The notes below the pieces were generated by a model. The model was not told the origin of the DNA. It did no database searches and worked only from the letters and a program-made list of their open reading frames with translations. Of a DNA stretch of 64,000 nucleotides, positions 17,862-27,652 are shown piece after piece. The position numbers and the translations under genes were made by a program. Numbering within the stretch: position 1 is the first letter of the stretch; every line of letters begins with the position of its first letter. Source of the DNA: Aphanothece sacrum FPU1 (GTDB taxonomy: Bacteria > Cyanobacteriota > Cyanobacteriia > Cyanobacteriales > Microcystaceae); contig NZ_BDQK01000003.1 in NCBI RefSeq assembly GCF_003864295.1, forward strand, positions 171,642-235,641, written 5' to 3'.

Positions 17862-17925
17862 TAAGTAAGTACACAAAATTAATTACATAAAATTCGTAGG
17901 GGCGGGTTTTTCTTAACCCGCCCTG
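17862..17925. repeat. MITE-like element, left-half copy
   Basis: Starts TAAGTAAGTACACAAAATTAATT and continues through GTAGGGGCGGGTTTTTC...AACCCGCCC, like the left half of the elements at 29971 and 38831. The right terminal repeat is missing, so this is a truncated copy. Confidence 0.75.
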
Positions 17926-17970
17926 GGTTTTTTCCATAAATCTAAAGAATGATGTGTTTATCCTTGATAA

Positions 17971-18003
17971 CTGTTTACTGTTCACTGTTCACTGTTCACT
18001 GTT
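17971..18003. repeat. Heptamer tandem repeat (ACTGTTC)
   Basis: About four and a half units of a 7-bp sequence 49 bp upstream of the GHL10 gene start. Copy-number change here would alter promoter spacing. Confidence 0.85.
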
Positions 18004-18051
18004 TTAAGTTATTGTCTAGATTGTAACGATAAGAACACTCACTTCTTAACT

Positions 18052-19338
18052 ATGGCACAAAAGTTATTTGATATGGGGGCAAACACCCTTGTTAATTTTA
18101 GTCGTCAAAGAGGTCGTATGGCCTGGATAATCTTTCTCATTCTGTTTGGATTTTTTCTCACTTTAATTCCTTTTACTTTTCCATATCCGGCTCAATCTCG
18201 CAATATTCCTCCTGAAATTAGGGGCGTTTGGCTAACGAATATTGATAGTGATGTTTTGTTTACTCAAAAGAATGTTTCAGAAGCCATTAACACCCTGGCA
18301 GACTTAAATTTTAATACTATCTATCCCACCGTTTGGAATTGGGGTTATACTTTATATCCTTCTGATGTTGCTGAATCTGTTATTGGCAAAAAATTAGATC
18401 CCACAGAAGGATTACAAGGACGAGATATGCTCAAAGAAATGATTGAACAAGGGCATCAAAAACAGATGACTGTAATTCCTTGGTTTGAATTTGGCTTTAT
18501 GGCTCCAGCCGATTCAGATTTAGCTCAAAGTCATCCTAATTGGTTAACCCAACGTCAAGATAATAGCACAGTTTGGTTAGAAGGAAATGTTCATAAACGA
18601 GTATGGCTTAATCCTTTAAATCCTGAAGTTCAAGAATTTATTACCAATTTGGTCACAGAAATTGTCACTAATTATGACGTAGATGGTATTCAAGTAGACG
18701 ATCATTTTGGCATTCCCTTTGATTTTGGTTACGATGAAGTAACCGTTAGTCTTTATCAAAAAGAACATGAGGGAAAATTGCCTCCAACTACTCCAAAAAC
18801 TTTGAGGATGGGTAGTAATAATTGTATGGTTAATGATGCTGCTTGGACTGAATGGACACAATGGCGAGCAAATAAAATTACAGCTTATATGAAGACTTTA
18901 TATAGTGCCATTAAAGCAGTGAAACCTAATCTAATTGTTTCGGTTTCTCCTAACCCTCAATTATTTTCGGCAAATTGTTTCCTTTTAGACTGGCAAAGTT
19001 GGGAAAAACAGGGCATTATTGAAGAATTAGTCTTACAAGTTTATCGAGAAAATTTAACAGACTTTCAACGAGAATTAGCCAGTCCTGAAGTCCAATCAGC
19101 AAAAGCGCATATTCCCTTTGCTGTTGGGGTTCTTTCTGGTTTAAAAGGTCGTCCCGTATCTCTCAAACAAATGAAAACACAAGTGGAAAGAACTCGTCAA
19201 CAAGCTTTTGATGGGGTGTCTTTTTTCTTCTATGAAAGTTTGTGGAATTTTGGCAAAGAACCCCCCAAAGATCGTCAACAAGGATTAAAAAATTTATTCT
19301 TAACTAAAGTTGAACGTCCCACAATTAAACGAGTTTAA
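18052..19338 (+). CDS. Glycoside hydrolase-like 10 (GHL10/DUF187) family protein
   Basis: 428 residues. N-terminal anchor or signal at about residues 23-47 (MAWIIFLILFGFFLTLIPFTFPYP). The barrel begins PPEIRGVWLTNIDSD, followed by NTIYPTVWNWGYTLYPS, VIPWFEFGFMAP, NPEVQEFITNLVTEIV and DGIQVDDHFG, all typical of the DUF187 family (YddW-like), thought to act on peptidoglycan or polysaccharide. Expected in the periplasm or outer surface. Standalone gene. Substrate unknown. Confidence 0.88.
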   Translation: MAQKLFDMGANTLVNFSRQRGRMAWIIFLILFGFFLTLIPFTFPYPAQSRNIPPEIRGVWLTNIDSDVLFTQKNVSEAINTLADLNFNTIYPTVWNWGYTLYPSDVAESVIGKKLDPTEGLQGRDMLKEMIEQGHQKQMTVIPWFEFGFMAPADSDLAQSHPNWLTQRQDNSTVWLEGNVHKRVWLNPLNPEVQEFITNLVTEIVTNYDVDGIQVDDHFGIPFDFGYDEVTVSLYQKEHEGKLPPTTPKTLRMGSNNCMVNDAAWTEWTQWRANKITAYMKTLYSAIKAVKPNLIVSVSPNPQLFSANCFLLDWQSWEKQGIIEELVLQVYRENLTDFQRELASPEVQSAKAHIPFAVGVLSGLKGRPVSLKQMKTQVERTRQQAFDGVSFFFYESLWNFGKEPPKDRQQGLKNLFLTKVERPTIKRV

Positions 19339-19351
19339 TAATTTGTTAGGA

Positions 19352-19414
19352 TTTGGGCATGGCAATTTATTATTTATCTGTGGGTTCCATGATTGGTTAA
19401 TGCCATGCCCCTAC
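19352..19414. repeat. Dispersed palindrome with GGGCATGGC / GCCATGCCC ends
   Basis: TTTGGGCATGGCAA at the left, TTGGTTAATGCCATGCCCCTAC at the right, about 63 bp apart overall. Relatives at 43581-43643 and 43686-43748. Non-coding small repeat. Confidence 0.75.
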
Positions 19415-19453
19415 AATATTCTTCAACAATGGATAATTGATAATTCATGATTC

Positions 19454-19597
19454 ATGATTCATGATCGATATCTTATAATAGGTTTATCAGATCAAGGCAA
19501 ATTTCTCTTTGTTTCTTATACGGATCGTAATAATAAGATTCGTTTAATTAGTGCAAGATTAGTTACACCAAAAGAAAGGAGATATTATGAACGATAA
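19454..19597 (+). pseudogene. BrnT-like toxin, 5'-truncated remnant
   Basis: The frame reads DRYLIIGLSDQGKFLFVSYT, then DRNNKIRLISARLVTPKERRYYER and a stop. This is the C-terminal half of the BrnT/DUF497 toxin family (DRYLTIG...VVSHT...IRIISAR.AT..ER..YE). The expected first 45 or so residues are absent: immediately upstream is a short heptamer-type repeat (ATTCATG units, about 19435-19463). The stop overlaps the start of the next gene by 11 bp, the usual toxin-antitoxin coupling, so the locus was a BrnTA-like module whose toxin has been cut back. Confidence 0.8.
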
Positions 19598-19862
19598 CAT
19601 CCAGGATAACTTAGAAGATGATTTGCGAGAAGAATATGATTTAAGCCAACTTAAAAATCCTGTTCGCGGAAAATATTATGAACAGTATCGAGAAGGTCAT
19701 AATGTTACTATTCATTATGAAGATGGCACCAAAAAGATCGAACATTTTCCACCACAAAACGAGGTAATTATTCTTGATCCTGATGTAAAAAAATATTTTC
19801 CTAATTCGGAATCTGTTAATGCTACTTTAAGAAGTTTAATTAAATTAATTCCTCAACAATAG
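19587..19862 (+). CDS. Putative antitoxin of a broken BrnT-type module
   Basis: 91 residues, acidic N terminus (NDNIQDNLEDDLREEYDLSQLKNPVRGKYYEQY), then VTIHYEDGTKKIEHFPP and VKKYFPNSESVNATLRSLIKLIP, whose end resembles the short DNA-binding/ribbon-helix-type C termini of BrnA-like antitoxins. AAAGGAGA lies upstream of the ATG. It is intact although its toxin lacks the N-terminal half; it may persist as a regulator or in cross-protection (inference). Confidence 0.7.
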   Translation: MNDNIQDNLEDDLREEYDLSQLKNPVRGKYYEQYREGHNVTIHYEDGTKKIEHFPPQNEVIILDPDVKKYFPNSESVNATLRSLIKLIPQQ

Positions 19863-20381
19863 CTGCTAGGCTGGGTTGACTACATCTATAATTATAGGTT
19901 ACAGCATGCTTTACATTAACATTAACGCACCCTACAAGATCAGCTACTTTTTTTTTATAGTTAAGCTAATTTTATTAATATCTATGTAACACATTTGTAT
20001 ATTTGATGTGTAAATTCGCATCAAAAACGGTAATATTAAATACAAAATTCCCTTGAAAATGTTCATGGTGATAAAAAATAAATAAAAATATTTTGCAATA
20101 ATCAACGAGAGAATGCGGGTTTTCAAGGCATACTACTTTTTTATATGATATTGAGCTATACTAAAAATAAAATGGGGTAACTGTGTCTGCCTATAGACTC
20201 CTTATAATTGGTTAGTTTTGTCTGCCGATGGAAATTTGTAATAACCGCTAAGATTAAACAGGACTTAAGTAAAGACCCTATGATGTAAGGGCAATTCATG
20301 AATTGCCCTTACAAAAAACAAAATTTATAGGGGCCTTGCCTAAGTCCTATTAAAGCTGAATAAAACCAAGGAGACACTTTT
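19863..20381. other. 519-bp gene-free stretch with a perfect palindrome
   Basis: AT-rich with no convincing ORF; a 60-codon minus-strand frame at 19944-20126 is low-complexity and has no family features. It contains a perfect 28-bp palindrome at 20285-20312 (GTAAGGGCAATTCA and its reverse complement) followed by an A-rich run, related to 3881-3908. The start of the prohibitin gene is served by AAGGAG at about 20368. Confidence 0.7.
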
Positions 20382-21227
20382 GTGAATCGTCAATCATCAC
20401 TTAGCTTACAACCGTTAATAGGGGGAATTATTGCCGCCTTATTGGTAGTCATAAGTTTTAACGCATTTATTGTTATTAACCCTGGACAAGCGGGGGTTTT
20501 AAGTATTTTAGGAAAAGCTCAAGATGGAGTCTTATTAGAAGGAATACACTTTAAACCTCCTGTGATTTCTACAGTAGATGTCTATGATCTTACGGTACAG
20601 AAATTTGAAGTTCCCGCCGAAAGTTCCACCAAAGATTTACAAAATCTTAGTGCAAGTTTTGCCATTAATTTCCGTCTTGATCCTGTAAAAGTAGTTGATA
20701 TCCGTCGAACTCAAGGAACCTTACAGAATATTGTCTCTAAAATTGTCGCTCCTCAAACACAAGAATCATTTAAAATTGCAGCAGCGAGGCGTACAGTAGA
20801 ACAGGCAATTACGCAACGAAGTGAACTTAAACAAGACTTTGATATGGCTCTTGATTCTCGATTAGAAAAGTATGGAATTATTGTGCTTGATACGAGTGTA
20901 ATTGACCTTAATTTTTCTCCTGAATTTTCCCGTGCAGTGGAAGAGAAACAAATTGCTGAACAACGCGCACAACGAGCAGTTTATATTGCTCAAGAAGCGG
21001 AACAAGAGGCACAAGCTGACATTAACCGTGCTAAAGGTCGGGCAGAAGCGCAACGTTTGTTAGCAGAAACTTTAAAAGCTCAAGGGGGACAATTAGTCCT
21101 ACAAAAAGAAGCTATTGAAGCGTGGAAACAAGGGGGCGCACAAATGCCTAAAGTATTAGTTATGAGCGGAGATAATAAGAGTAGTGTTCCTTTCTTATTT
21201 AATTTAGGAGATATACAAACTCAGTAA
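20382..21227 (+). CDS. Prohibitin / SPFH (band 7) family protein
   Basis: 281 residues, GTG start with AAGGAGAC 8 bp upstream. One N-terminal membrane anchor (residues 11-33, LIGGIIAALLVVISFNAFIVI), then the SPFH core (INPGQAGVLSILGKAQDGVLLEGIHF, TKDLQNLSASFAINFRLDP) and a Glu/Ala/Gln-rich coiled coil (AEQRAQRAVYIAQEAEQEAQADINRAKGRAEAQR). Bacterial prohibitins form membrane ring scaffolds and can hold FtsH proteases; ftsH is elsewhere in this window (41534), not adjacent. Role in thylakoid or plasma membrane is inferred. Confidence 0.92.
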   Translation: MNRQSSLSLQPLIGGIIAALLVVISFNAFIVINPGQAGVLSILGKAQDGVLLEGIHFKPPVISTVDVYDLTVQKFEVPAESSTKDLQNLSASFAINFRLDPVKVVDIRRTQGTLQNIVSKIVAPQTQESFKIAAARRTVEQAITQRSELKQDFDMALDSRLEKYGIIVLDTSVIDLNFSPEFSRAVEEKQIAEQRAQRAVYIAQEAEQEAQADINRAKGRAEAQRLLAETLKAQGGQLVLQKEAIEAWKQGGAQMPKVLVMSGDNKSSVPFLFNLGDIQTQ

Positions 21228-21262
21228 TTAGTTAATAGTTAATAGTTATCAGTTAATAATGA
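21228..21262. repeat. Heptamer tandem repeat (AGTTAAT)
   Basis: About four units of a 7-bp sequence right after the prohibitin stop. Related TAGTTAA units occur at 30889-30912, and TCAGTTA/ACAGTTA units at 25103-25143. Confidence 0.8.
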
Positions 21263-21412
21263 CTACTATTAGCTATTTTTTTCCTACTGGACAAGTTATG
21301 CTAAATAATAAACCTTAACTCTGAAGAGTTAAGCTATATAAACAAAGGTTGCCTACGCAACCTAATAATGGCTGTCCGCGCTCGTCGGACTTCGTTTTTA
21401 TATAATTAGGCC

Positions 21413-21505
21413 TTAGCCTTTTATTAATCGTTCTTGTGAATTAATTTCTAATTCAAGATATTCTTGTGAGGTATAGATTTTGGTGGCTTCTGCTTGCATA
21501 ATCAT
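21413..21505 (-). pseudogene. Uma2 (DUF820) gene remnant, N-terminal fragment
   Basis: A 30-codon minus-strand frame reads MIMQAEATKIYTSQEYLELE, the usual N terminus of Uma2 family proteins, and then stops after ERLIKG. The rest of the gene is missing; a palindrome-rich stretch takes its place. Separate from the intact Uma2 array at 1.6-3.9 kb. Confidence 0.6.
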
Positions 21506-21515
21506 TAATATTTAC

Positions 21516-21920
21516 CTATAAGTTAGTAGAAATTGCTTGAACCGGACAAGTAGGGATACATTGTTCACAAACCACACAACGCGATCGCTTAAAACTTAAC
21601 TTAAACGTTTCTGGATCAAGAACTAAAGCTTCTGTGGGACAGACTCCTGTACATAATCCACAATCAACACAGATATTCTCATCAATAACAATTTCACGAC
21701 TAGCTAAAGAAACTCCAATTTCTTGCGATCGCATCCATTCTATCGCTGCTTCAATAGCATCAATATCCCCTAATAATTCTAAAACTAATTTACCTACTTG
21801 ATTGGGGGCAACTTGAGCGCGAATAATATTAGAAGCAATATTAAATTCCTTAGCCAAACGATAAGTCAAAGGCATATGAACAGTCCGTTTGGGAAAGGTT
21901 AAAGTGACTCGTTTTTTCAT
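21516..21920 (-). CDS. NIL domain / 4Fe-4S ferredoxin protein
   Basis: 134 residues. Residues 1-72 form a NIL domain (RVTLTFPKRTVHMPLTYRLAKEFNI, LVLELLGDIDAIEAAIEWM), a small ACT-like fold. Residues 75-134 hold two 4Fe-4S motifs: C84xxC87xxC90xxxC94P and C115xxC118xxC121xxxC125P. In Methanosarcina a NIL-ferredoxin works with a DUF39 protein in making homocysteine from aspartate semialdehyde. The DUF39 gene at 8060-9271 is about 12 kb away. Single gene with a strong HIP1 site inside. Confidence 0.92.
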   Translation of the reverse strand: MKKRVTLTFPKRTVHMPLTYRLAKEFNIASNIIRAQVAPNQVGKLVLELLGDIDAIEAAIEWMRSQEIGVSLASREIVIDENICVDCGLCTGVCPTEALVLDPETFKLSFKRSRCVVCEQCIPTCPVQAISTNL

Positions 21921-22060
21921 GAGTTAATTCTGTAGAGATAAATAAAAGTTGTACAAGTTTATTTGTTGGTCGGGTATTCATCCCTAACCTGTAGATGATA
22001 AGGAAATTCTGCCCGACAGGGTGTTAAATTAGTAAAAGCCCTCATCCATCAATTCTTTTT

Positions 22061-22612
22061 ATGTCTGAAGTCGTCAATGTAAACCGCATCAGAAATAGCT
22101 TAATTGCCTTTGCTGCCATTATCCTCAGTATAGCGATATTTTTTGGCTTTCAAACTCAAACAGGTTCCCTTTCTTTAGAATCTCAAGCTCAAGCCGCAAC
22201 CCCTATAGAACTGGCTTTAAAGAATGGTTTACCTACCCTCACAGAATTTTATGCCAATTGGTGTACAAGTTGCCAAGCCATGGCCCCAGAATTAGCTCAA
22301 TTGAAACAAAAATATGCGAATTCAATCAATTTTGTCATGTTGAATGTGGATAATAATAAATGGTTACCCGAAATTCTCCGTTATCGGGTTGATGGTATCC
22401 CTCATTTTGTCTTTATCAATGACACTGGAGAAGCGATCGCCCAAGCTATAGGAGAACAACCACCTTCTGTCATGGAAGCGAATGTGGAGGCATTAATAGC
22501 CCATCAAACCTTACCTTATGCTGATTCTACGGGTCAAACCTCTGAGTTTAATGCTCCCATCAATACTCCTTCTAGTGATCCTCGTAGTCATGGGGCCCAA
22601 GTTCAGTCCTAA
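22061..22612 (+). CDS. txlA: Thioredoxin-like protein TxlA (HCF164-like)
   Basis: 183 residues. Membrane anchor at about residues 10-29 (SLIAFAAIILSIAIFFGF), then a thioredoxin domain with active site ANWCTSCQAM (CxxC, residues about 68-71), cis-Pro motif VDGIPHFVFI, and a polar tail. TxlA/HCF164 proteins pass reducing power across the thylakoid membrane for cytochrome assembly and redox control. Next gene follows after 8 bp. Confidence 0.9.
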   Translation: MSEVVNVNRIRNSLIAFAAIILSIAIFFGFQTQTGSLSLESQAQAATPIELALKNGLPTLTEFYANWCTSCQAMAPELAQLKQKYANSINFVMLNVDNNKWLPEILRYRVDGIPHFVFINDTGEAIAQAIGEQPPSVMEANVEALIAHQTLPYADSTGQTSEFNAPINTPSSDPRSHGAQVQS

Positions 22613-22620
22613 AATTAATT

Positions 22621-22935
22621 ATGGCAGTTATTGTTAGACATAATACAACAGGAAATTATTATTTACTCATTGGTACGGGGTTAGGGGCTGATCAAGCTTT
22701 ACCTTCCTCCCGTTTACTCAAAAATTGGCTTCCTGCGACAGTGGCTGTCTGCGATCGCCAGGGGCAAATTTTTTGGCTTCCTGCGGCTGAAATAGTCGTT
22801 ACTGAGGTAGATGGAAGTTCTCCGAGTGAGTTATTACCAGAACCGGAAATTTCTCCTCCTCCCCCAGAACCTGAAATTAGATTAACCCCTGAAGTTGAAG
22901 TATTTGAAGATGACGACGATGATGAATGGATCTAG
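22621..22935 (+). CDS. Conserved hypothetical protein
   Basis: 104 residues, family not recognised. The N-terminal 60 residues form a compact beta-prone domain (AVIVRHNTTGNYYLLIGTGLG, LLKNWLPATVAVCDRQGQIFWLPAAEIVV). The C-terminal 40 residues are Pro/Glu-rich and end in a poly-Asp tract (EDDDDDEWI). It starts 8 bp after txlA on the same strand, so the two are likely co-transcribed. Confidence 0.65.
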   Translation: MAVIVRHNTTGNYYLLIGTGLGADQALPSSRLLKNWLPATVAVCDRQGQIFWLPAAEIVVTEVDGSSPSELLPEPEISPPPPEPEIRLTPEVEVFEDDDDDEWI

Positions 22936-23080
22936 GCAATTTTAATATGATAGATGAGACTCATCAAATCGGTTGCTTGTCCAATATTTTCTAGTAACTC
23001 CATAAAGTATAATTGAGGTCTAGTTTGATGAACATAACTATATCGATAAAGTAATATCACCAATATCAATTTCTTGGTAG

Positions 23081-23200
23081 TTAAACCCGTCGCTGAATAT
23101 CTCCACTACAATCTCGAATATAAATATAACCTTTTCCCTCACAATGAGGACAAATTTGTCGAATCACAGGTTTATTATTCATTATTGTTAATCTATCCAT
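23081..23200 (-). CDS. Small CxxCxGxG zinc-ribbon-like ORF
   Basis: 39 codons from ATG 23200 (or 33 from ATG 23182): VIRQICPHCEGKGYIYIRDC then SGDIQRRV. The CPHCEGKG motif is the DnaJ-type half zinc finger, and a third Cys follows. Too short for the standard ORF cutoff. It may be a real microprotein or the start of a degraded gene that continues toward 22936. Confidence 0.4.
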   Translation of the reverse strand: MDRLTIMNNKPVIRQICPHCEGKGYIYIRDCSGDIQRRV

Positions 23201-23212
23201 TATAAAAAAATC

Positions 23213-23234
23213 GGGGCATAATATATTATGCCCC
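23213..23234. terminator. 22-bp palindrome, possible groEL terminator
   Basis: GGGGCATAATA followed by its exact reverse complement, then CTACAATTTTTG on the plus strand. It lies 73 bp beyond the groEL stop. It belongs by its ends to the GTAGGGG-like palindromes, so it could be a repeat used as a terminator. Confidence 0.45.
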
Positions 23235-23306
23235 TACAATTTTTGTCTCTCACTCAGTCGCAATTTGCTGTAATGGGAAAACGAAACTGAAGGAAAAGGT
23301 AGACGA

Positions 23307-25047
<1,741 letters not shown>

Positions 25048-25102
25048 CAATTGGGTAAGTGGTGTTTTCCGACCCTCGGAGAAGTTCAGTACGGGTTTAA
25101 CA

Positions 25103-25143
25103 CAGTTATCAGTTATCAGTTAACAGTTATCAGTTAACAGTTA
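25103..25143. repeat. Heptamer tandem repeat (CAGTTAT/CAGTTAA)
   Basis: Six alternating 7-bp units of ACAGTTATC/AGTTAACAG type between groEL and the siroheme genes. Followed at 25209-25222 by a GCCTCTAAAGAGGC hairpin and GGTTTT. Confidence 0.8.
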
Positions 25144-25275
25144 TTTCGGTTGATTCCTTAAAATGTGACAGGACAGACCCGATTAACAAAGCGAATGCCC
25201 TTCATCGGGCCTCTAAAGAGGCGGTTTTCTGGCACAAAAAGATAAACTCAGTTAGCATAATTAATAAGATTTATC

Positions 25276-26112
25276 GTGACATACCCACCGATAAATCGGG
25301 GGACTTCTCGCGGTAGAGAGTTAAAAACCTTGACTTTAACATCAGCTTATCTTCTCGTTTCCCATGGTAGCCGTGATCCCCGTCCCCAAATGGCTCTTGA
25401 ACGGTTAGCTTATTTACTTAAACAGCAATTAAGTGTAAGACTTGGGGGCATGATTTATCTAGAATTAGAAAAAAATTACAATAAGACTGCAGTACTCACC
25501 CCTCTATCCCCTATCCTAGTAGAAACCGCTTCTCTGGAACTTACTTCAGTACCTTTGAACATAAAAATTCAACAGGTGGCGCAGCAAGTTAATACAAGAG
25601 GTCAGAAAAACCTTAAGATTATCCCTTTATTTCTATTACCAGGGGTTCACGTCACCGAAGATATCCCTAAAGAAATCGCGATCGCACAACAAGTTTTAGG
25701 ACATACCTGTACCCTAGAATTATGTCCTTATTTGGGAAGTAATAGAGGGTTAACCGAACTGATTGCCCGTCAGTTCCCCTCTCAAACCCAAGAAGGAAAA
25801 ATTATTTTAGCTCACGGTAGTCGCTATCCGGGGGGCAATGAGCCTGTTAAAGCCATGGCCATAAGTTTAAATGCTGTGGCGGCTTATTGGTCTGTTGCTC
25901 CGAGTTTAGCCCAACAAATTACTATACTGGCCCAACAAGGCAAAGAACGGATCACCATCGTCCCTTATTTTCTCTTTCCTGGAGGTATTATTAGGGCGAT
26001 CGCCCAACAAATCGAACAATTACAGACGACTTTACCCCAAGTCCAATTACAGTTAGCACATCCGTTAGGTGCAACTCCCGAATTAGCCCAATTGATTATT
26101 GATCGTTTATGA
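25276..26112 (+). CDS. Sirohydrochlorin chelatase, SirB/CbiX family
   Basis: 278 residues from GTG 25276; the family begins at YLLVSHGSRDPRPQMALERL, so a TTG at 25330 (giving MTLTSAYLLVSHG) is an equally good start, as the first 18 residues have no match. Two repeats of the chelatase domain: HGSRDPRP near residue 30 and LAHGSRYPGGNEPV near residue 176, each with a metal-binding His, plus LLPGVHVTEDIPKEI and FLFPGGIIRAI. It inserts Fe2+ (siroheme) or Co2+ (cobalamin) into sirohydrochlorin. It overlaps cobA by 4 bp (ATGA), so the two steps are translationally coupled. Confidence 0.88.
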   Translation: MTYPPINRGTSRGRELKTLTLTSAYLLVSHGSRDPRPQMALERLAYLLKQQLSVRLGGMIYLELEKNYNKTAVLTPLSPILVETASLELTSVPLNIKIQQVAQQVNTRGQKNLKIIPLFLLPGVHVTEDIPKEIAIAQQVLGHTCTLELCPYLGSNRGLTELIARQFPSQTQEGKIILAHGSRYPGGNEPVKAMAISLNAVAAYWSVAPSLAQQITILAQQGKERITIVPYFLFPGGIIRAIAQQIEQLQTTLPQVQLQLAHPLGATPELAQLIIDRL

Positions 26113-26867
26113 GTCCAACATTAGGCAAAGTTTACCTCGTCGGGGCCGGCCCCGGTGATCCTGGGTTAATGACCCTCAAAGGGAAAACCCTACTAGAAAA
26201 CGCTGATGTGGTGGTTTATGATGCTTTAGTCAGTCCTCCTATCTTGGCCATGATCAGCGATCGCGCCGAAAAAATTCATGCTGGAAAACGACGGGGCCGT
26301 CACTCTAAGTTACAAGAGGAAACGACCCAGTTATTGATTGAAAAAGCGCAAACCCATGCTATTATAGTGCGACTTAAAGGGGGTGATCCCTTTGTTTTTG
26401 GTCGGGGAGGAGAAGAAATGGCAGATTTAATTAAAGCGGGTATTCCCGTAGAGGTAGTTCCTGGTATTACTTCAGGGATAGCTGCTCCAGCTTATGCGGG
26501 TATTCCTTTAACCCATCGAGATTATAGTTCTTCTGTCACCTTTGTCACGGGTCATGAATCTGCCGGAAAATACCGCCCTCAAGTCAATTGGCAAGCTATT
26601 GCTCAAGGCTCAGAAACCATTGTTATTTACATGGGTCTCCACAACTTAGGGTATATTGTAGACCAATTGCAACAAGGGGGTTTAACTTCTCAAACCGCGA
26701 TCGCCTTAGTTCGTTGGGGAACTCGACCGGAGCAAGAACAGTTGATCGCAACATTGGCTACCATTGTTGAACAAGTGGAAGCTCAACAATTTGAAGCTCC
26801 TGCGATCGCGGTTATTGGCTCAGTGGTCAATCTTCACTCAATTTTAAGGACTTTTGTGGGGACTTGA
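26109..26867 (+). CDS. cobA: Uroporphyrinogen-III C-methyltransferase
   Basis: 252 residues, standard for a single-domain SUMT. It methylates uroporphyrinogen III at C2 and C7 with SAM to give precorrin-2, feeding siroheme and cobalamin. Signatures: VYLVGAGPGDPGLMTLKG, YDALVSPPIL, RLKGGDPFVFGRGGEE, VVPGITSGIAAPAYAGIPLTHRD, and IYMGLHNLG. It has no CysG oxidase/chelatase domain, which suits its coupling to the upstream chelatase gene. Confidence 0.96.
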   Translation: MSPTLGKVYLVGAGPGDPGLMTLKGKTLLENADVVVYDALVSPPILAMISDRAEKIHAGKRRGRHSKLQEETTQLLIEKAQTHAIIVRLKGGDPFVFGRGGEEMADLIKAGIPVEVVPGITSGIAAPAYAGIPLTHRDYSSSVTFVTGHESAGKYRPQVNWQAIAQGSETIVIYMGLHNLGYIVDQLQQGGLTSQTAIALVRWGTRPEQEQLIATLATIVEQVEAQQFEAPAIAVIGSVVNLHSILRTFVGT

Positions 26868-27072
26868 TACTATTCAAGGGAAGGCTTAAGATAAAACATA
26901 AATACTGATAAAGACAGAGAACGTGAAAGGAATCTAAAAAATTTAGGGATATTGAGTCAAGGCAACTTACATTAAGTCATCTGCGTCAACACAGAGCAAA
27001 AGAGATTAAGATTCTATAACAAGAGTCAGTATCATCAAGCCTAGTGGCTAACAGTTCTTACTTGAGGAGATT

Positions 27073-27570
27073 ATGACTGCTTTACGTGATTATTCACCCA
27101 CATCACCCCCTTCCCGTTTAAGAAAATCGGCTAAGACTACAGGCCGTTCCCAGTCCTCCTCCCTCAGTCGTGCTACAATTACCCAACTACCTAACCGTTG
27201 CGGTCAACTTCCCTTAGCCCTTCAATTTCTTTTGCTGGTACAAAAAAGCTCGACGGTAGTTACTTTTGGGTTAATAGGTCTGACATTAGGGGTTTATGGT
27301 TGGACAGTTTACGCCCCCAACCTCTGGAGTAAACAATTTACAAAATTAGAGACCTTACAAGGTCACGAACGTCGTTTAGTAACCACGAATGAAACGTTAA
27401 AACACAAATTAGCTGAACAAGCTGAACAAGCTGGTTCAGGTTTAACCGCCCCTCAACCGAGTCAATCAATTTTTCTACCGCAAACGCCTAATATTCCGAT
27501 TGCGGTTCCCCCTGTTACTACTTCAACTGAAGGAGAACCCTTAGTAGGTAAAGCTCCTGTTGCTTATTAA
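27073..27570 (+). CDS. FtsL-like single-pass membrane protein upstream of ftsI
   Basis: 165 residues. Ser/Thr/Arg-rich cytoplasmic N terminus (about 60 residues), one membrane helix at about residues 75-93 (TVVTFGLIGLTLGVYGWTVY), then a short coiled coil (FTKLETLQGHERRLVTTNETLKHKLAEQAEQ) and a Pro/Thr-rich tail. Size, topology and position directly before ftsI match FtsL-type divisome proteins (FtsQLB), though no sequence-level match can be asserted. GAGGAG lies before the ATG. Confidence 0.65.
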   Translation: MTALRDYSPTSPPSRLRKSAKTTGRSQSSSLSRATITQLPNRCGQLPLALQFLLLVQKSSTVVTFGLIGLTLGVYGWTVYAPNLWSKQFTKLETLQGHERRLVTTNETLKHKLAEQAEQAGSGLTAPQPSQSIFLPQTPNIPIAVPPVTTSTEGEPLVGKAPVAY

Positions 27571-27652
27571 ATCAGTGATCAGTTGAGTAATAGGGGGCTG
27601 GTTTATTGTACGGGCGAGTTTATCTAATTTACAAACGAAGTCAATCATAATT

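Larger units (their letters stand above)
22936..23306. other. 371-bp stretch with small zinc-ribbon ORF and palindrome
   Basis: Holds the minus-strand ORF at 23081-23200 and a palindrome at 23213-23234. On the minus strand downstream of the ORF, a readable segment (YVHQTRPQLYFMELLENIGQ...DLMSLIYHIKIA) ends near 22935 but lacks a start, suggesting a decayed coding region. Confidence 0.45.

Noticed and set aside
19944..20126. 60-residue minus-strand hydrophobic frame
   Set aside because: Low-complexity AT-rich translation, no ribosome site, no neighbour support.
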